From Zhihengliuella sp. (GTDB lineage: Bacteria; Actinomycetota; Actinomycetes; Actinomycetales; Micrococcaceae), in the NCBI RefSeq assembly GCF_031178195.1, contig NZ_JAPSJL010000001.1:542382-606381 (forward strand): DNA of 64,000 bases, read 5' to 3'. The translations under genes were made by a program, and so were the position numbers. Position 1 is the first letter of the stretch. Every line of letters begins with the position of its first letter. The notes under the pieces are model-generated. The model did not search any database and was not told where the DNA came from. It worked only from the letters and a program-made list of their open reading frames with translations. Positions 10,303 to 17,846 of the stretch are shown here, in pieces.

Positions 10303-11084
10303 GGGGTGGTCTCCTCGGGACTCTCGGCGGTGGTCGAGGCGGGCGTCGGCGCGGGGCCGACGTGGATGCCGCACTCGGTCTTGGCGGAGCCGGACCAGCG
10401 GCCGGCGCGCGGGTCCTCGCCGGGGGCGACGGGCCGGGTGCAGGGGCGGCAGCCGATGGACGGGTAGCCGTTGGACAGCAGCAGGTTCACCGGGACGGCG
10501 TGCTCGGAGGCGTAGTCGACCAGCTGGTCGAAGGTCCAGGTCGCGACCGGGTTGAACTTCACCAGGCCGTGGGCCTCGTCGAAGGACACCAGCGGGGCGT
10601 TGGCCCGGGTGGGCGCCTCCTCGCGGCGGACGCCCGTGAACCAGGCGCCGTAGCCGGCGAGCGCGTCCTTCAGCGGGTCCATCTTGCGGATCCGGCAGCA
10701 CTCGCCGGGGTCCCGGGCGAAGAGGTCCTTGCCGTACTGGGCCTCCTGCTCGGCGATGGTCAGCTTCGGCATCACGTCGACGATCCGGACGTCGAGGCTC
10801 CGGGCGACCTCGGCGCGGGTCGCGTGCGTCTCCTCGAAGTGGTAGCCGGTCTCCAGGAAAAGGACGTCCACGCCGGGCAGCTCGGCGGCGACGAGGTGCG
10901 GCAGCACGGCGTCGGCCATGGAGCAGGCCACGGCGATGTCGCGGACCCCGAAGTGCTCGGCGGCGAAGCGGACCACGGCCTCGGCGGGGGCGTCGAACCC
11001 GAGCTGCTCGGCCCCGAGCTCGGCGATGCGGCGGAGCTCGGCCTCGCTGCGGCGGGTGGTGGGCGCGTTGGTCGAGATGCTCAT
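10299..11084 (-). CDS. cysH: Adenylyl-sulfate (APS) reductase, assimilatory
   Basis: Reduces APS to sulfite with thioredoxin, 261 residues. Two cysteine pairs, C129-C130 in GECCRIRK and C212-x2-C215 in GCRPCTRP, bind the [4Fe-4S] cluster that marks the APS-specific (not PAPS-specific) form. The catalytic Cys is C238 in KTECGIH. This agrees with the lack of an APS kinase in the operon. ATG at 11084 overlaps the sulfite reductase stop (ATGA) and its own stop overlaps the cysD start. Confidence 0.94.
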   Translation of the reverse strand: MSISTNAPTTRRSEAELRRIAELGAEQLGFDAPAEAVVRFAAEHFGVRDIAVACSMADAVLPHLVAAELPGVDVLFLETGYHFEETHATRAEVARSLDVRIVDVMPKLTIAEQEAQYGKDLFARDPGECCRIRKMDPLKDALAGYGAWFTGVRREEAPTRANAPLVSFDEAHGLVKFNPVATWTFDQLVDYASEHAVPVNLLLSNGYPSIGCRPCTRPVAPGEDPRAGRWSGSAKTECGIHVGPAPTPASTTAESPEETTP

Positions 11085-12808
11085 ACCAGTTCCTCCTCGT
11101 CGACGCGGTGGGCCCAGGCGGCGAAGGACTCGCCCTCCTCGGCGGTCTCGGCGTAGCGCTGCAGCAGACCGTCGACGTAGTCCGGCAGCCGGTCGGCGGC
11201 GACCTTGAGGCCGCGCACGGTCCGGCCGAGGGTCGGCTCGCCGTCCTCGCTCGTGGCGAGCGTCCCGCCGAGGTGGACCTGGAACCCGGCGACCTGCTCG
11301 CCGTCGTCGTCCGTGATCAGCTGGCCCTTGAGGCCGATGTCCGCGGTCTGGATGCGGGCGCAGGAGTTGGGGCAGCCGTTGACGTTCAGGCTCAGCTTCT
11401 TGGGCAGCCGGCCGGAGCGGTCCGCGAGGCGGCGGTCCAGCTCGCGGGCGGCGGCCGCGGCGGTGTCCTTGGTGTCGACGATGGCGAGCTTGCAGTACTC
11501 GATGCCGGTGCAGGCGATCGCGGAACGCGAGACCAGGCCCGGGCGGGCCTCGAAGCCGAGCTCGCGGGCGGCGGCGATGAAGGGCTCCACCTGCTCCTCG
11601 GCGAGGTCGAGCGCGACGACCTTCTGGTGCGGGGTGGTGCGCAGCCGCTGGGACCCGTGCTTCTCGAGCAGGCGCGCCAGGCCGCTGAGCGTGGTCCCGG
11701 AGACGCGCCCGACCAGCGGGGTGAGGCCGATGTAGAAGCGGCCGTCCTTCTGCCGGTGCACGCCCGAGTGGTCGCCGGGTCCGGTGGGGGCCGGGGCGGC
11801 GTCGGAGTCCGGCAGTGCGCGGCCGAGGTACTCGTCCTCGAGGACCTGCCGGAACTTCTCCGGCCCCCAGTCGGCGAGGAGGAACTTCAGGCGGGCGCGG
11901 TTGCGCAGGCGGCGGAAGCCGTAGTCGCGGAAGATCGAGGTGACGCCTTCCCAGACGTCGGGGGCCGCGTCCTCGCTGACGAAGACTCCGAGCCGCTCGC
12001 CCAGGCGGGGCGCCGCGGAGAGGCCGCCGCCGACCCAGAGGTCGTAGCCGGGGCCGTGCTCGGGGTGGACGACGCCGACGAGGGCGAAGTCGTTGATCTC
12101 GTGCACCACGTCCTGGCTCGGGTGCCCGGTGATCGCGGTCTTGTACTTGCGCGGCAGGTTGGAGAACTCCGGGTTGCCGACGTAGCGCCGGGCGATCTCG
12201 GCGATCACCGGGGTCGGGTCGATGATCTCCTCGGCGGCGATGCCCGCGACGGGCGAGCCGAGGATGACGCGCGGCACGTCGCCGCAGGCCTCGGTGGTGC
12301 TCAGCCCGACGGACTCGAGCCGGCGCCAGATCTCCGGCACGTCGCGCACGTCGATCCAGTGCAGCTGGATGTTCTGGCGGTCCGTGACGTCGGCGGTGTC
12401 GCGGGCGAACTCCGTGGAGATCCCGCCGATGACCTCGAGCTGCTCGGTGGTCAGGGCCCCGCCGTCGATCCGGACGCGGAGCATGAAGTACTCGTCCTCG
12501 AGCTCGTGCGGCTCCAGCGTGGCGGTTTTGCCGCCGGGGATGCCCTGCTTGCGCTGGGTGTAGAGGCCCCACCAGCGGAACCGGCCGTGGAGGTCCTCGG
12601 GGTCGATCGACGCGAAGCCGCCGTGGGCGTAGACCTTCTCGATGCGCTCGCGGACGTTCAGGCCGTTGTCGGCGGCCTTCATCTCCTCGTTGGCGTTCAG
12701 CGGCTCGGTGCCGTCGATCTTCCACTGGCCGTTGGGCTTGGCGGAGCGTCGGCCGGCGGTGCTACCGGCAGCCGCTTTCCGTGGGATGCGTTCCGTCACT
12801 TGAGTCAT
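11081..12808 (-). CDS. sirA: Ferredoxin-dependent assimilatory sulfite reductase
   Basis: Siroheme and [4Fe-4S] enzyme of 575 residues that reduces sulfite to sulfide with six electrons. Two ferredoxin-like half domains each precede a catalytic domain. Cluster and siroheme ligands are C433 and C439 (ACTGIEYCK) and C479 and C483 (NGCPNSC). Tyr83 and Cys175 are spaced 92 residues apart, exactly as Tyr69 and Cys161 in Mycobacterium tuberculosis SirA, where they form a covalent crosslink that separates sulfite from nitrite reductases. This supports sulfite as substrate. The ATG at 12808 has only a weak GAGG ribosome site, buried in a hairpin (12809-12861). It is followed without gap by cysH. Confidence 0.93.
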   Translation of the reverse strand: MTQVTERIPRKAAAGSTAGRRSAKPNGQWKIDGTEPLNANEEMKAADNGLNVRERIEKVYAHGGFASIDPEDLHGRFRWWGLYTQRKQGIPGGKTATLEPHELEDEYFMLRVRIDGGALTTEQLEVIGGISTEFARDTADVTDRQNIQLHWIDVRDVPEIWRRLESVGLSTTEACGDVPRVILGSPVAGIAAEEIIDPTPVIAEIARRYVGNPEFSNLPRKYKTAITGHPSQDVVHEINDFALVGVVHPEHGPGYDLWVGGGLSAAPRLGERLGVFVSEDAAPDVWEGVTSIFRDYGFRRLRNRARLKFLLADWGPEKFRQVLEDEYLGRALPDSDAAPAPTGPGDHSGVHRQKDGRFYIGLTPLVGRVSGTTLSGLARLLEKHGSQRLRTTPHQKVVALDLAEEQVEPFIAAARELGFEARPGLVSRSAIACTGIEYCKLAIVDTKDTAAAAARELDRRLADRSGRLPKKLSLNVNGCPNSCARIQTADIGLKGQLITDDDGEQVAGFQVHLGGTLATSEDGEPTLGRTVRGLKVAADRLPDYVDGLLQRYAETAEEGESFAAWAHRVDEEELV

Positions 12809-12861
12809 ACCTCGACGGTAGGGGCACCTGCCGCTGCGGCAGCAGGCGTGCTACCGGAGGT
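12809..12861 (-). promoter_or_regulatory. Hairpin covering the sirA ribosome-binding site
   Basis: In the sirA message ACCTCCGGTAG (12861-12851) can pair with CTACCGTCGAGGT (12821-12809, two-base bulge). This hides the GAGG just before the ATG. Inside it GCAC/GTGC and CTGCCG/CGGCAG extend the stem. It lies in the 96-base gap between sirB and sirA. This is a candidate translational control element; no known riboswitch class was recognised. Confidence 0.5.
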
Positions 12862-12904
12862 GAATGCACGTTGCGCCGCACCCGTGACAAAACGTCGCAC
12901 GGCG

Positions 12905-13864
12905 TCACGAACGGGACTCGCGCACCCCTTCGAGCACCGTTTCGGCGAGACATTCGGTCAACATGGCGGCGGATGACGCCGCCGGTGACAGCAGGGGCGG
13001 GCTGACGTACTGTGCCCCGGCAGCGCGGAGCCGGTCCTGGAAGTACCCCTCCCCCAGCAGAACGCTCAGGACGACGACGTCGCGTCCCGCGTCGCGGTGC
13101 CGTGCGACGGCGTCGCCGATCCGCGGCTCCGCCGCCGAGCAGAACGCAGCCTCGACCCGGGACCCGAGCTCGGCCGAGACGAGCTCGGCCAGGCGTTGCG
13201 CCTGCGCCTGGCCCTCCGGCCGCCGGGTGCCGGCGACCGCCAGGACGACGGCGGGCGGCTCCGGCGCCGGGCACCAGCCGACCGTGGCCGGAAGGCCAGG
13301 CGCGGCGCCGCCGGGGTCGGCGGCCGTGCTGTCGGCGCCGATGCTGTCGGGGCCGGCGGGGACGAGTGCGGCCAGCCCCTGCGCGAGCCGGACGGCGGCG
13401 GTGGGGCCGGCGGCGATCGGGGGCAGCGCCTCGGTGCCGGGACGCTGCGCGACGGCGTCGGCGATGTCGTGCACCGTGTGGACGCCGTCGCACACGAGCA
13501 TCGGCAGGACCAGGGCCCACTCCCCCGCCGGCAGCCCCGCGAGCACCTCGCCCAGCCGCGGCTCCTGGACGTCCACGTAGGCCTCGTGGACACGGACCCG
13601 GAGCGCCGACCCGGCGAACTCCCCCTGCAGTCGGTCGTCGACGCCGGCGCGGAGCCGGTCGATCATCGCCCGACCCTCGGTGGAGTCCGTCCCGTGGGCG
13701 ACCGCAACGACGTGGAGCAGTGCTCCGGACGGGGCCGGAGGGCCGCCGGGCGTCCCGTGCGGGCCCGTCCCCGGTCGGCCTGCCCCCTGCCGGCCTGGCC
13801 CCTGCCGGCCTGGCCCCGGCGGGTCCAGCTCGTGCGGGCGCGACTCCTGATCTCGTTGCGGCAT
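12905..13864 (-). CDS. sirB: Sirohydrochlorin chelatase (CbiX/SirB family)
   Basis: A protein of 319 residues with two CbiX-like halves. The first has AVAHGTDS (55-61, metal/substrate His) and the second the degenerate AVAGTRRPEG. It should insert Fe(II) into sirohydrochlorin to give siroheme for the sulfite reductase. Residues 1-45 are a Gly/Pro/Arg-rich tail with a tandem GPGRQ repeat. The ATG at 13864 is six bases after TAGGTT, so the transcript is probably leaderless. It appears to be the first gene of the sulfur operon. No precorrin-2 dehydrogenase gene is seen, so that step is either done elsewhere or by this enzyme set. Confidence 0.88.
   Translation of the reverse strand: MPQRDQESRPHELDPPGPGRQGPGRQGAGRPGTGPHGTPGGPPAPSGALLHVVAVAHGTDSTEGRAMIDRLRAGVDDRLQGEFAGSALRVRVHEAYVDVQEPRLGEVLAGLPAGEWALVLPMLVCDGVHTVHDIADAVAQRPGTEALPPIAAGPTAAVRLAQGLAALVPAGPDSIGADSTAADPGGAAPGLPATVGWCPAPEPPAVVLAVAGTRRPEGQAQAQRLAELVSAELGSRVEAAFCSAAEPRIGDAVARHRDAGRDVVVLSVLLGEGYFQDRLRAAGAQYVSPPLLSPAASSAAMLTECLAETVLEGVRESRS
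13771..13815 (-). repeat. 15-bp tandem repeat at the sirB N-terminus
   Basis: Two exact 15-bp copies at 13786-13800 and 13801-13815, with a degenerate copy at 13771-13785, encode the Gly-Pro-Gly-Arg-Gln-like repeat of the SirB tail. Confidence 0.8.
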
Positions 13865-13876
13865 GAGTGCAACCTA
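13862..13876 (-). promoter_or_regulatory. -10 element and leaderless start of sirB
   Basis: On the minus strand TAGGTT (13876-13871) is followed by six bases and then the ATG, which places the transcription start on the start codon. There is no Shine-Dalgarno sequence. Confidence 0.5.
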
Positions 13877-13931
13877 TCGAGCGATCGCGGCCGCCGCTGC
13901 ACCCGGCGGGCGTCGGCGCGGACCCGGGTCA

Positions 13932-13964
13932 CGAACCGTCACACAGGCGGTTTGTGACGGTTCG
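13932..13964. promoter_or_regulatory. 12-bp-arm palindrome in the sirB/metF divergent region
   Basis: CGAACCGTCACA (13932-13943), nine bases, then TGTGACGGTTCG (13953-13964): a perfect inverted repeat about 56 bases upstream of the sirB -10 element. The TGTGAC/GTCACA core suits a dimeric regulator. No gene for the regulator is recognised in the window. Confidence 0.5.
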
Positions 13965-14020
13965 AGGCCCCTCCGGCCCCGCTCTGAGGCGTCACAACCC
14001 CGATTCCGGCGTCATCGGCT

Positions 14021-14040
14021 TTCACATTCCCCACTGTGAA
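14021..14040. promoter_or_regulatory. TTCACA-N8-TGTGAA inverted repeat upstream of metF
   Basis: A perfect six-base inverted repeat shares the TCACA/TGTGA core with the larger palindrome at 13932-13964. It ends 19 bases before the proposed metF -35 element. Confidence 0.4.
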
Positions 14041-14059
14041 GCGCCCCGGACGGCCCTGC

Positions 14060-14089
14060 TTGCCGGACCGGGGCGACGGGCCTTTACAT
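14060..14089 (+). promoter_or_regulatory. Probable metF promoter
   Basis: TTGCCG (14060-14065), an 18-base spacer and TTACAT (14084-14089) would start transcription near 14096, six bases before the riboswitch begins. Confidence 0.4.
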
Positions 14090-14101
14090 GGTGAGCACCA
14101 C

Positions 14102-14210
14102 CCATCAAGAGCGGCCGAGAGATCTGGATCGACGACGCCGCAGCAACCATCCGCCTCCCCGGCATCCCGGCCGGACGACGACGGAACGGTGCTACCGCCA
14201 GAAGCGATGG
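14102..14210 (+). ncRNA. SAM-I (S-box) riboswitch upstream of metF-metE
   Basis: The P1 helix CCATC/GATGG joins 14102-14106 to 14206-14210. Between them are the conserved S-box strings: ATCAAGAG after P1, the GAGAGATCTGG kink region, CGCAGCAACC (equivalent to the usual GGCAACC) and GGTGCTACCGCCAGAAG before the 3' side of P1. It senses S-adenosylmethionine. Downstream, CTCCTTCGC (14272-14280) can pair with GCGAGGAG (14287-14294), which contains the metF ribosome site. ATCGACG (14217-14223) can pair with CGTCGAT (14264-14270) as a competing helix. Control is therefore probably translational. The whole 13865-14299 gap contains only this, the metF promoter and two palindromes. Confidence 0.88.
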
Positions 14211-14269
14211 AGACGCATCGACGCTACGTCCTCCGCCCGGCACCCCGGGCTGCGGCGCAGCGCCGTCGA

Positions 14270-14296
14270 TCCTCCTTCGCGTCAATGCGAGGAGAC
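14270..14296 (+). promoter_or_regulatory. Sequestering hairpin over the metF ribosome-binding site
   Basis: CTCCTTCGC at 14272-14280 pairs with GCGAGGAG at 14287-14294 (one bulged T), closing six bases upstream of the metF ATG and hiding GAGGAG. It is the expected expression platform of a translational SAM riboswitch. Confidence 0.6.
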
Positions 14297-14299
14297 AGA

Positions 14300-15277
14300 A
14301 TGAGCCTGAACCACACCACGGCGCCGCCCCCGGCGCTGTCCTACGAGCTCTACCCGCCGCGCAACGCCGAGGCCCGCGCCCGGGCGGTCGACGTCGTGGC
14401 GGAGCTCGAGGCGAGCGGTCCCGACTACGTGTCCGTCACCTACAACGGGACGCCGGAGCGGCGCCGGGCGTCGATCGAGCTGATCGGGCACCTGATCGAG
14501 CACACCCGGCTCCGGCCGCTGGCGCATCTGACCTGCGTGGGAGAGACCCGCGACTCCCTCGACCGACTGGTCAACCACCTGGTGGCGCTCGGCGTCCGCG
14601 GGGTCCTCGCCCTGCGCGGGGACCAGCCGGAGGGCGTCGACCCGGACCACCCGGCCGCGTATGGGGAGCTCCCGTTCGCCCGCTACCTCGTGGAGCTGAT
14701 CCGCGAGGTCGAGGACCGCCGGTCGGCCTCGCTCGGCGCCGGGCGGCTCGCGATCGGCGTCGCCGCGTACCCGACGCGGCACCCGGAGTCGCCGTCGTTC
14801 CAGCACGACGTCGAGGTGCTGCTCGCCAAGGAGCGCGCCGGCGCGAACTTCGCGATCACGCAGATCTACTTCGACGCCGCCGACTACACCGGCCTGGTGG
14901 ACGCGGCCCGGACCGCCGGGGTCACGATCCCGATCGTGCCGGGCATCATGCCGGTGAACAACGAGCGGCGGCTGCTGCGCCTCTGCGAGCTCTCCGGGCT
15001 GGCTCCGGACGAGGGCCTGCGGACCCGGCTGGCCGACGCCGCCACGGACGCCGAGCGGCACCGCATCGGCGTCGGCCACGCGGCGGACCTGGCCCAGGCG
15101 GCGTTCGACGCCGGGGCTCCCGGCCTGCACCTCTACACCTTCAACGACGCCCGCGGGCCCCTGGACGTCGTCCGGGCCCTCGGTCTGACCGGCGCCGGCA
15201 TCGCCGACGCCCGCGACGGCGCCGACTACGGCGACGTGCACGCACTCGTCGGCGCGGCCCGCCTCGCCAACGCCTGA
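14300..15277 (+). CDS. metF: 5,10-methylenetetrahydrofolate reductase
   Basis: FAD enzyme of 325 residues that reduces 5,10-methylene-THF to 5-methyl-THF, the methyl donor for methionine synthesis. The catalytic Glu is in SYELYPP (E16), the equivalent of FEFFPP in other MetF proteins. ALRGDQPEG (about 113-121) and FAITQIYFDAADY (about 188-200) are family motifs. The ATG at 14300 has GAGGAG six bases upstream; the longer in-frame ORF would run through the riboswitch and is rejected. metE follows after 67 bases, so both are under the SAM riboswitch. Confidence 0.95.
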   Translation: MSLNHTTAPPPALSYELYPPRNAEARARAVDVVAELEASGPDYVSVTYNGTPERRRASIELIGHLIEHTRLRPLAHLTCVGETRDSLDRLVNHLVALGVRGVLALRGDQPEGVDPDHPAAYGELPFARYLVELIREVEDRRSASLGAGRLAIGVAAYPTRHPESPSFQHDVEVLLAKERAGANFAITQIYFDAADYTGLVDAARTAGVTIPIVPGIMPVNNERRLLRLCELSGLAPDEGLRTRLADAATDAERHRIGVGHAADLAQAAFDAGAPGLHLYTFNDARGPLDVVRALGLTGAGIADARDGADYGDVHALVGAARLANA

Positions 15278-15344
15278 CCATCCGCACCCCACCCACCGAC
15301 CCACCGAACGTTCCCCGAACGAACCCCGCACGAAGGAGCACCCC

Positions 15345-17699
15345 ATGACCACGTTCCCCGCCGCCACCATCCTCGGCTACCCGCGCATCGGCCCGAACCG
15401 CGAGCTGAAGAAGGCCGTCGAGGCCTACTGGGCCGGCCGCATCGACGAGGCCGCCCTGGACGCGGCCTCGCACGAGCTGCAGGACCGCACCATCGACCGC
15501 CTCGTCGAGCTCGGCCTCTCGGCCCAGGACTCCTCCATCCCGGCGGACTTCGCGCTCTACGACCAGGTGCTGGACACCACCGCCGCCCTGGGCGCCCTGC
15601 CGCAGCGCTTCGCGGACCTGGCCGGCGCCGACGGCGAGATCGGCACCGACGCGTACTTCACGCTGGCCCGCGGCGACAAGGAGCGCCAGCCGCTGGAGAT
15701 GACCAAGTGGTTCGACACGAACTACCACTACCTGGTCCCGGAGATCGGCCCCACCACGGTCTTCCGCCCGCTCGCCGACCGCCTCGCCGGGATCGTCAAG
15801 CGCCAGTCGGCCCGCGGCAACACGCTGCGCCCGGTCCTCGTCGGCCCGGTGACCTACCTGCTGCTGTCCAAGCCGGAGGAGGGCGCACCGGAGGGCTTCG
15901 ACCCGCTGGACCGCCTGGACGACGTCGTCGCCGCCTACCGCGGCATCATCGCCCAGCTGGGCGCCGCCGGCGCCGAGTGGGTCCAGCTGGACGAGCCGGG
16001 CCTGGTCACCGAGCGCGGCAGCACGCTGGTCCCGCTCGCCGAGCGGGCGTACCGCACCATCGCCGCGGAGCAGGAGTACGACGGCGCCGCCCGCCCGTCG
16101 CTCCTCGTCACCACCGGCTACGGCACCGCCGGCGAGATCGCCGCCCCGGGCGCCGGCCTGGCGGCGCTGGCCGCGACCGGCGTCGAGGCCGTCCACGCCG
16201 ATCTGGTCCGCGGCGAGCTGCCGTCCGCCGAGCAGCTCGCGAAGCTCGGCGCCACGCGCTTCGTCGCCGGCATCGTCGACGGCCGCAACATCTGGCGCAA
16301 CGACCTCTCCGCGTCGCTGAAGACCCTGGTGGAGCTGGAGGCGGCGGCCGCCGGCGGCCTGTCCGTGGCCACGACCACGTCGCTGCTGCACGTGCCGCAC
16401 GACGTCGCCCTCGAGCAGAACCTGCCGGAGCACCTGCCGGAGTGGCTGGCCTTCGCCGACCAGAAGGTCGCCGAGGTCCTCACGCTCTCCCGCGGTCTCG
16501 TCGGCGGCCCCGCGGCCGTCGAGGCCGAGATCGCCGCCTCCGACGCCGCGATCGCGCACCGCGCCGCGTTCGCCGGCACCCGCGTCGAGTCGGTCCGCCA
16601 GCGCCAGGCCGCCCTGACGGAGCAGGACATCGACCGCGCCCCCGCCGAGGAGCGCGCCGAGGCCCAGAAGGCTCGCCTGGACCTGCCGGACCTGCCGACC
16701 ACCACCATCGGCTCCTTCCCGCAGACGGGCGAGGTCCGCAAGGCCCGCGCCGAGTTCCGCGCCGGCCGGATCACCGCCGAGCAGTACGACCAGTTCCTCA
16801 AGGACGAGATCACCCGCGTGGTCAGGCTCCAGGAGGACCTCGGCCTCGACGTGCTGGTGCACGGCGAGCCGGAGCGCAACGACATGGTCCAGTACTTCGC
16901 CGAGAACTTCGACGGCTTCGCCGCCACGGAGAACGGCTGGGTCCAGTCCTACGGATCGCGCTGCACCCGCCCGTCGATCCTCTGGGGTGACGTCACCCGC
17001 CCGGAGGCATTCACGGTGCCGTGGATCAGCTACGCGCAGTCGCTGACGCAGAAGCCGCTCAAGGGCATGCTCACCGGTCCGGTGACCATCCTCGCCTGGT
17101 CCTTCGTCCGCAACGACCAGCCCCTCGGCGAGACCGCCGACCAGGTGGCGCTGGCGCTGCGCGACGAGATCGCCGACCTCGAGGCCGCCGGCATCGCGGC
17201 CATCCAGGTCGACGAGCCGGCCCTGCGCGAGCTGCTCCCGCTGCGCGCCGCCGACCAGCCGTCCTACCTGAAGTGGTCGGTGGAGTCCTTCCGCCTGGCG
17301 ACCTCGGGTGTGCGCACGGAGACGCAGATCCACACGCATCTCTGCTACTCGGAGTTCGGCGAGGTCATCGCCGGCATCGACGGGTTGAACGCGGACGTCA
17401 CGAGCATCGAGGCGGCCCGCTCCAAGATGGAGGTCGCGGCGGACCTGGCCGAGTTCGGCTACCGCCGCGCCGTGGGCCCGGGCGTCTACGACATCCACTC
17501 CCCGCGCGTGCCCTCCACCGAGGAGGTCGAGTCCCTCATTCAGACCGCCCTGGCCAACGTGCCCGTGGGCCAGCTCTGGATCAACCCGGACTGCGGCCTG
17601 AAGACGCGCGGCTACGAGGAGACCGTCGAGTCCCTGCGCAACGTCGTCGCGGCCACCGAGTCGGCCCGCGCGTCGCTGCTCGCCGAGGTCCCGGCCTAG
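15345..17699 (+). CDS. metE: Cobalamin-independent methionine synthase
   Basis: 5-methyltetrahydropteroyltriglutamate--homocysteine methyltransferase, 784 residues, two barrel domains. The C-terminal zinc site shows in HTHLCYSEF (His and Cys) and in NPDCGLKTR near residue 746. ETQIHTHLCYSEFGEV and PRVPSTEEVE are standard family blocks. The ATG at 15345 has a strong GAAGGAG. It uses the 5-methyl-THF made by MetF just upstream. Two hairpins after the stop end the unit. Confidence 0.96.
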   Translation: MTTFPAATILGYPRIGPNRELKKAVEAYWAGRIDEAALDAASHELQDRTIDRLVELGLSAQDSSIPADFALYDQVLDTTAALGALPQRFADLAGADGEIGTDAYFTLARGDKERQPLEMTKWFDTNYHYLVPEIGPTTVFRPLADRLAGIVKRQSARGNTLRPVLVGPVTYLLLSKPEEGAPEGFDPLDRLDDVVAAYRGIIAQLGAAGAEWVQLDEPGLVTERGSTLVPLAERAYRTIAAEQEYDGAARPSLLVTTGYGTAGEIAAPGAGLAALAATGVEAVHADLVRGELPSAEQLAKLGATRFVAGIVDGRNIWRNDLSASLKTLVELEAAAAGGLSVATTTSLLHVPHDVALEQNLPEHLPEWLAFADQKVAEVLTLSRGLVGGPAAVEAEIAASDAAIAHRAAFAGTRVESVRQRQAALTEQDIDRAPAEERAEAQKARLDLPDLPTTTIGSFPQTGEVRKARAEFRAGRITAEQYDQFLKDEITRVVRLQEDLGLDVLVHGEPERNDMVQYFAENFDGFAATENGWVQSYGSRCTRPSILWGDVTRPEAFTVPWISYAQSLTQKPLKGMLTGPVTILAWSFVRNDQPLGETADQVALALRDEIADLEAAGIAAIQVDEPALRELLPLRAADQPSYLKWSVESFRLATSGVRTETQIHTHLCYSEFGEVIAGIDGLNADVTSIEAARSKMEVAADLAEFGYRRAVGPGVYDIHSPRVPSTEEVESLIQTALANVPVGQLWINPDCGLKTRGYEETVESLRNVVAATESARASLLAEVPA

Positions 17700-17706
17700 G
17701 CCCGGC

Positions 17707-17774
17707 CGGAGGCCCTCCCCCGGGCCTCCGCCCGCGGACCACGGTGCGTCCGGCCCCTGCCCGGGGCCGGACGC
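17707..17774 (+). terminator. Two tandem hairpins after metE
   Basis: First stem GGAGGCCC/GGGCCTCC at 17708-17729 (plus one closing pair). Second stem GCGTCCGGCCCC/GGGGCCGGACGC at 17746-17774, perfect over 12 bp with a five-base loop. No U tract. They separate metF-metE from metY-metB. Confidence 0.6.
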
Positions 17775-17846
17775 GCCCCCCAGCACACCGTTCCACCCAC
17801 CGCCGGCCGTCGGCCGCGGGAACTCAGGACCTAAGGAGCCCCTTCC

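Noticed and set aside
12809..12837. TGC-TGC codon run upstream of and in frame with sirA
   Set aside because: A TAG stop lies directly upstream and no start codon comes between, so it cannot be a leader peptide.
12805..12900. 31-codon minus-strand ORF in the sirB-sirA gap, overlapping the sirA ATG
   Set aside because: It has no cysteine codons, so it is not the polycysteine leader described upstream of mycobacterial cysteine operons. It has no ribosome site, and the hairpin explains the sequence better.
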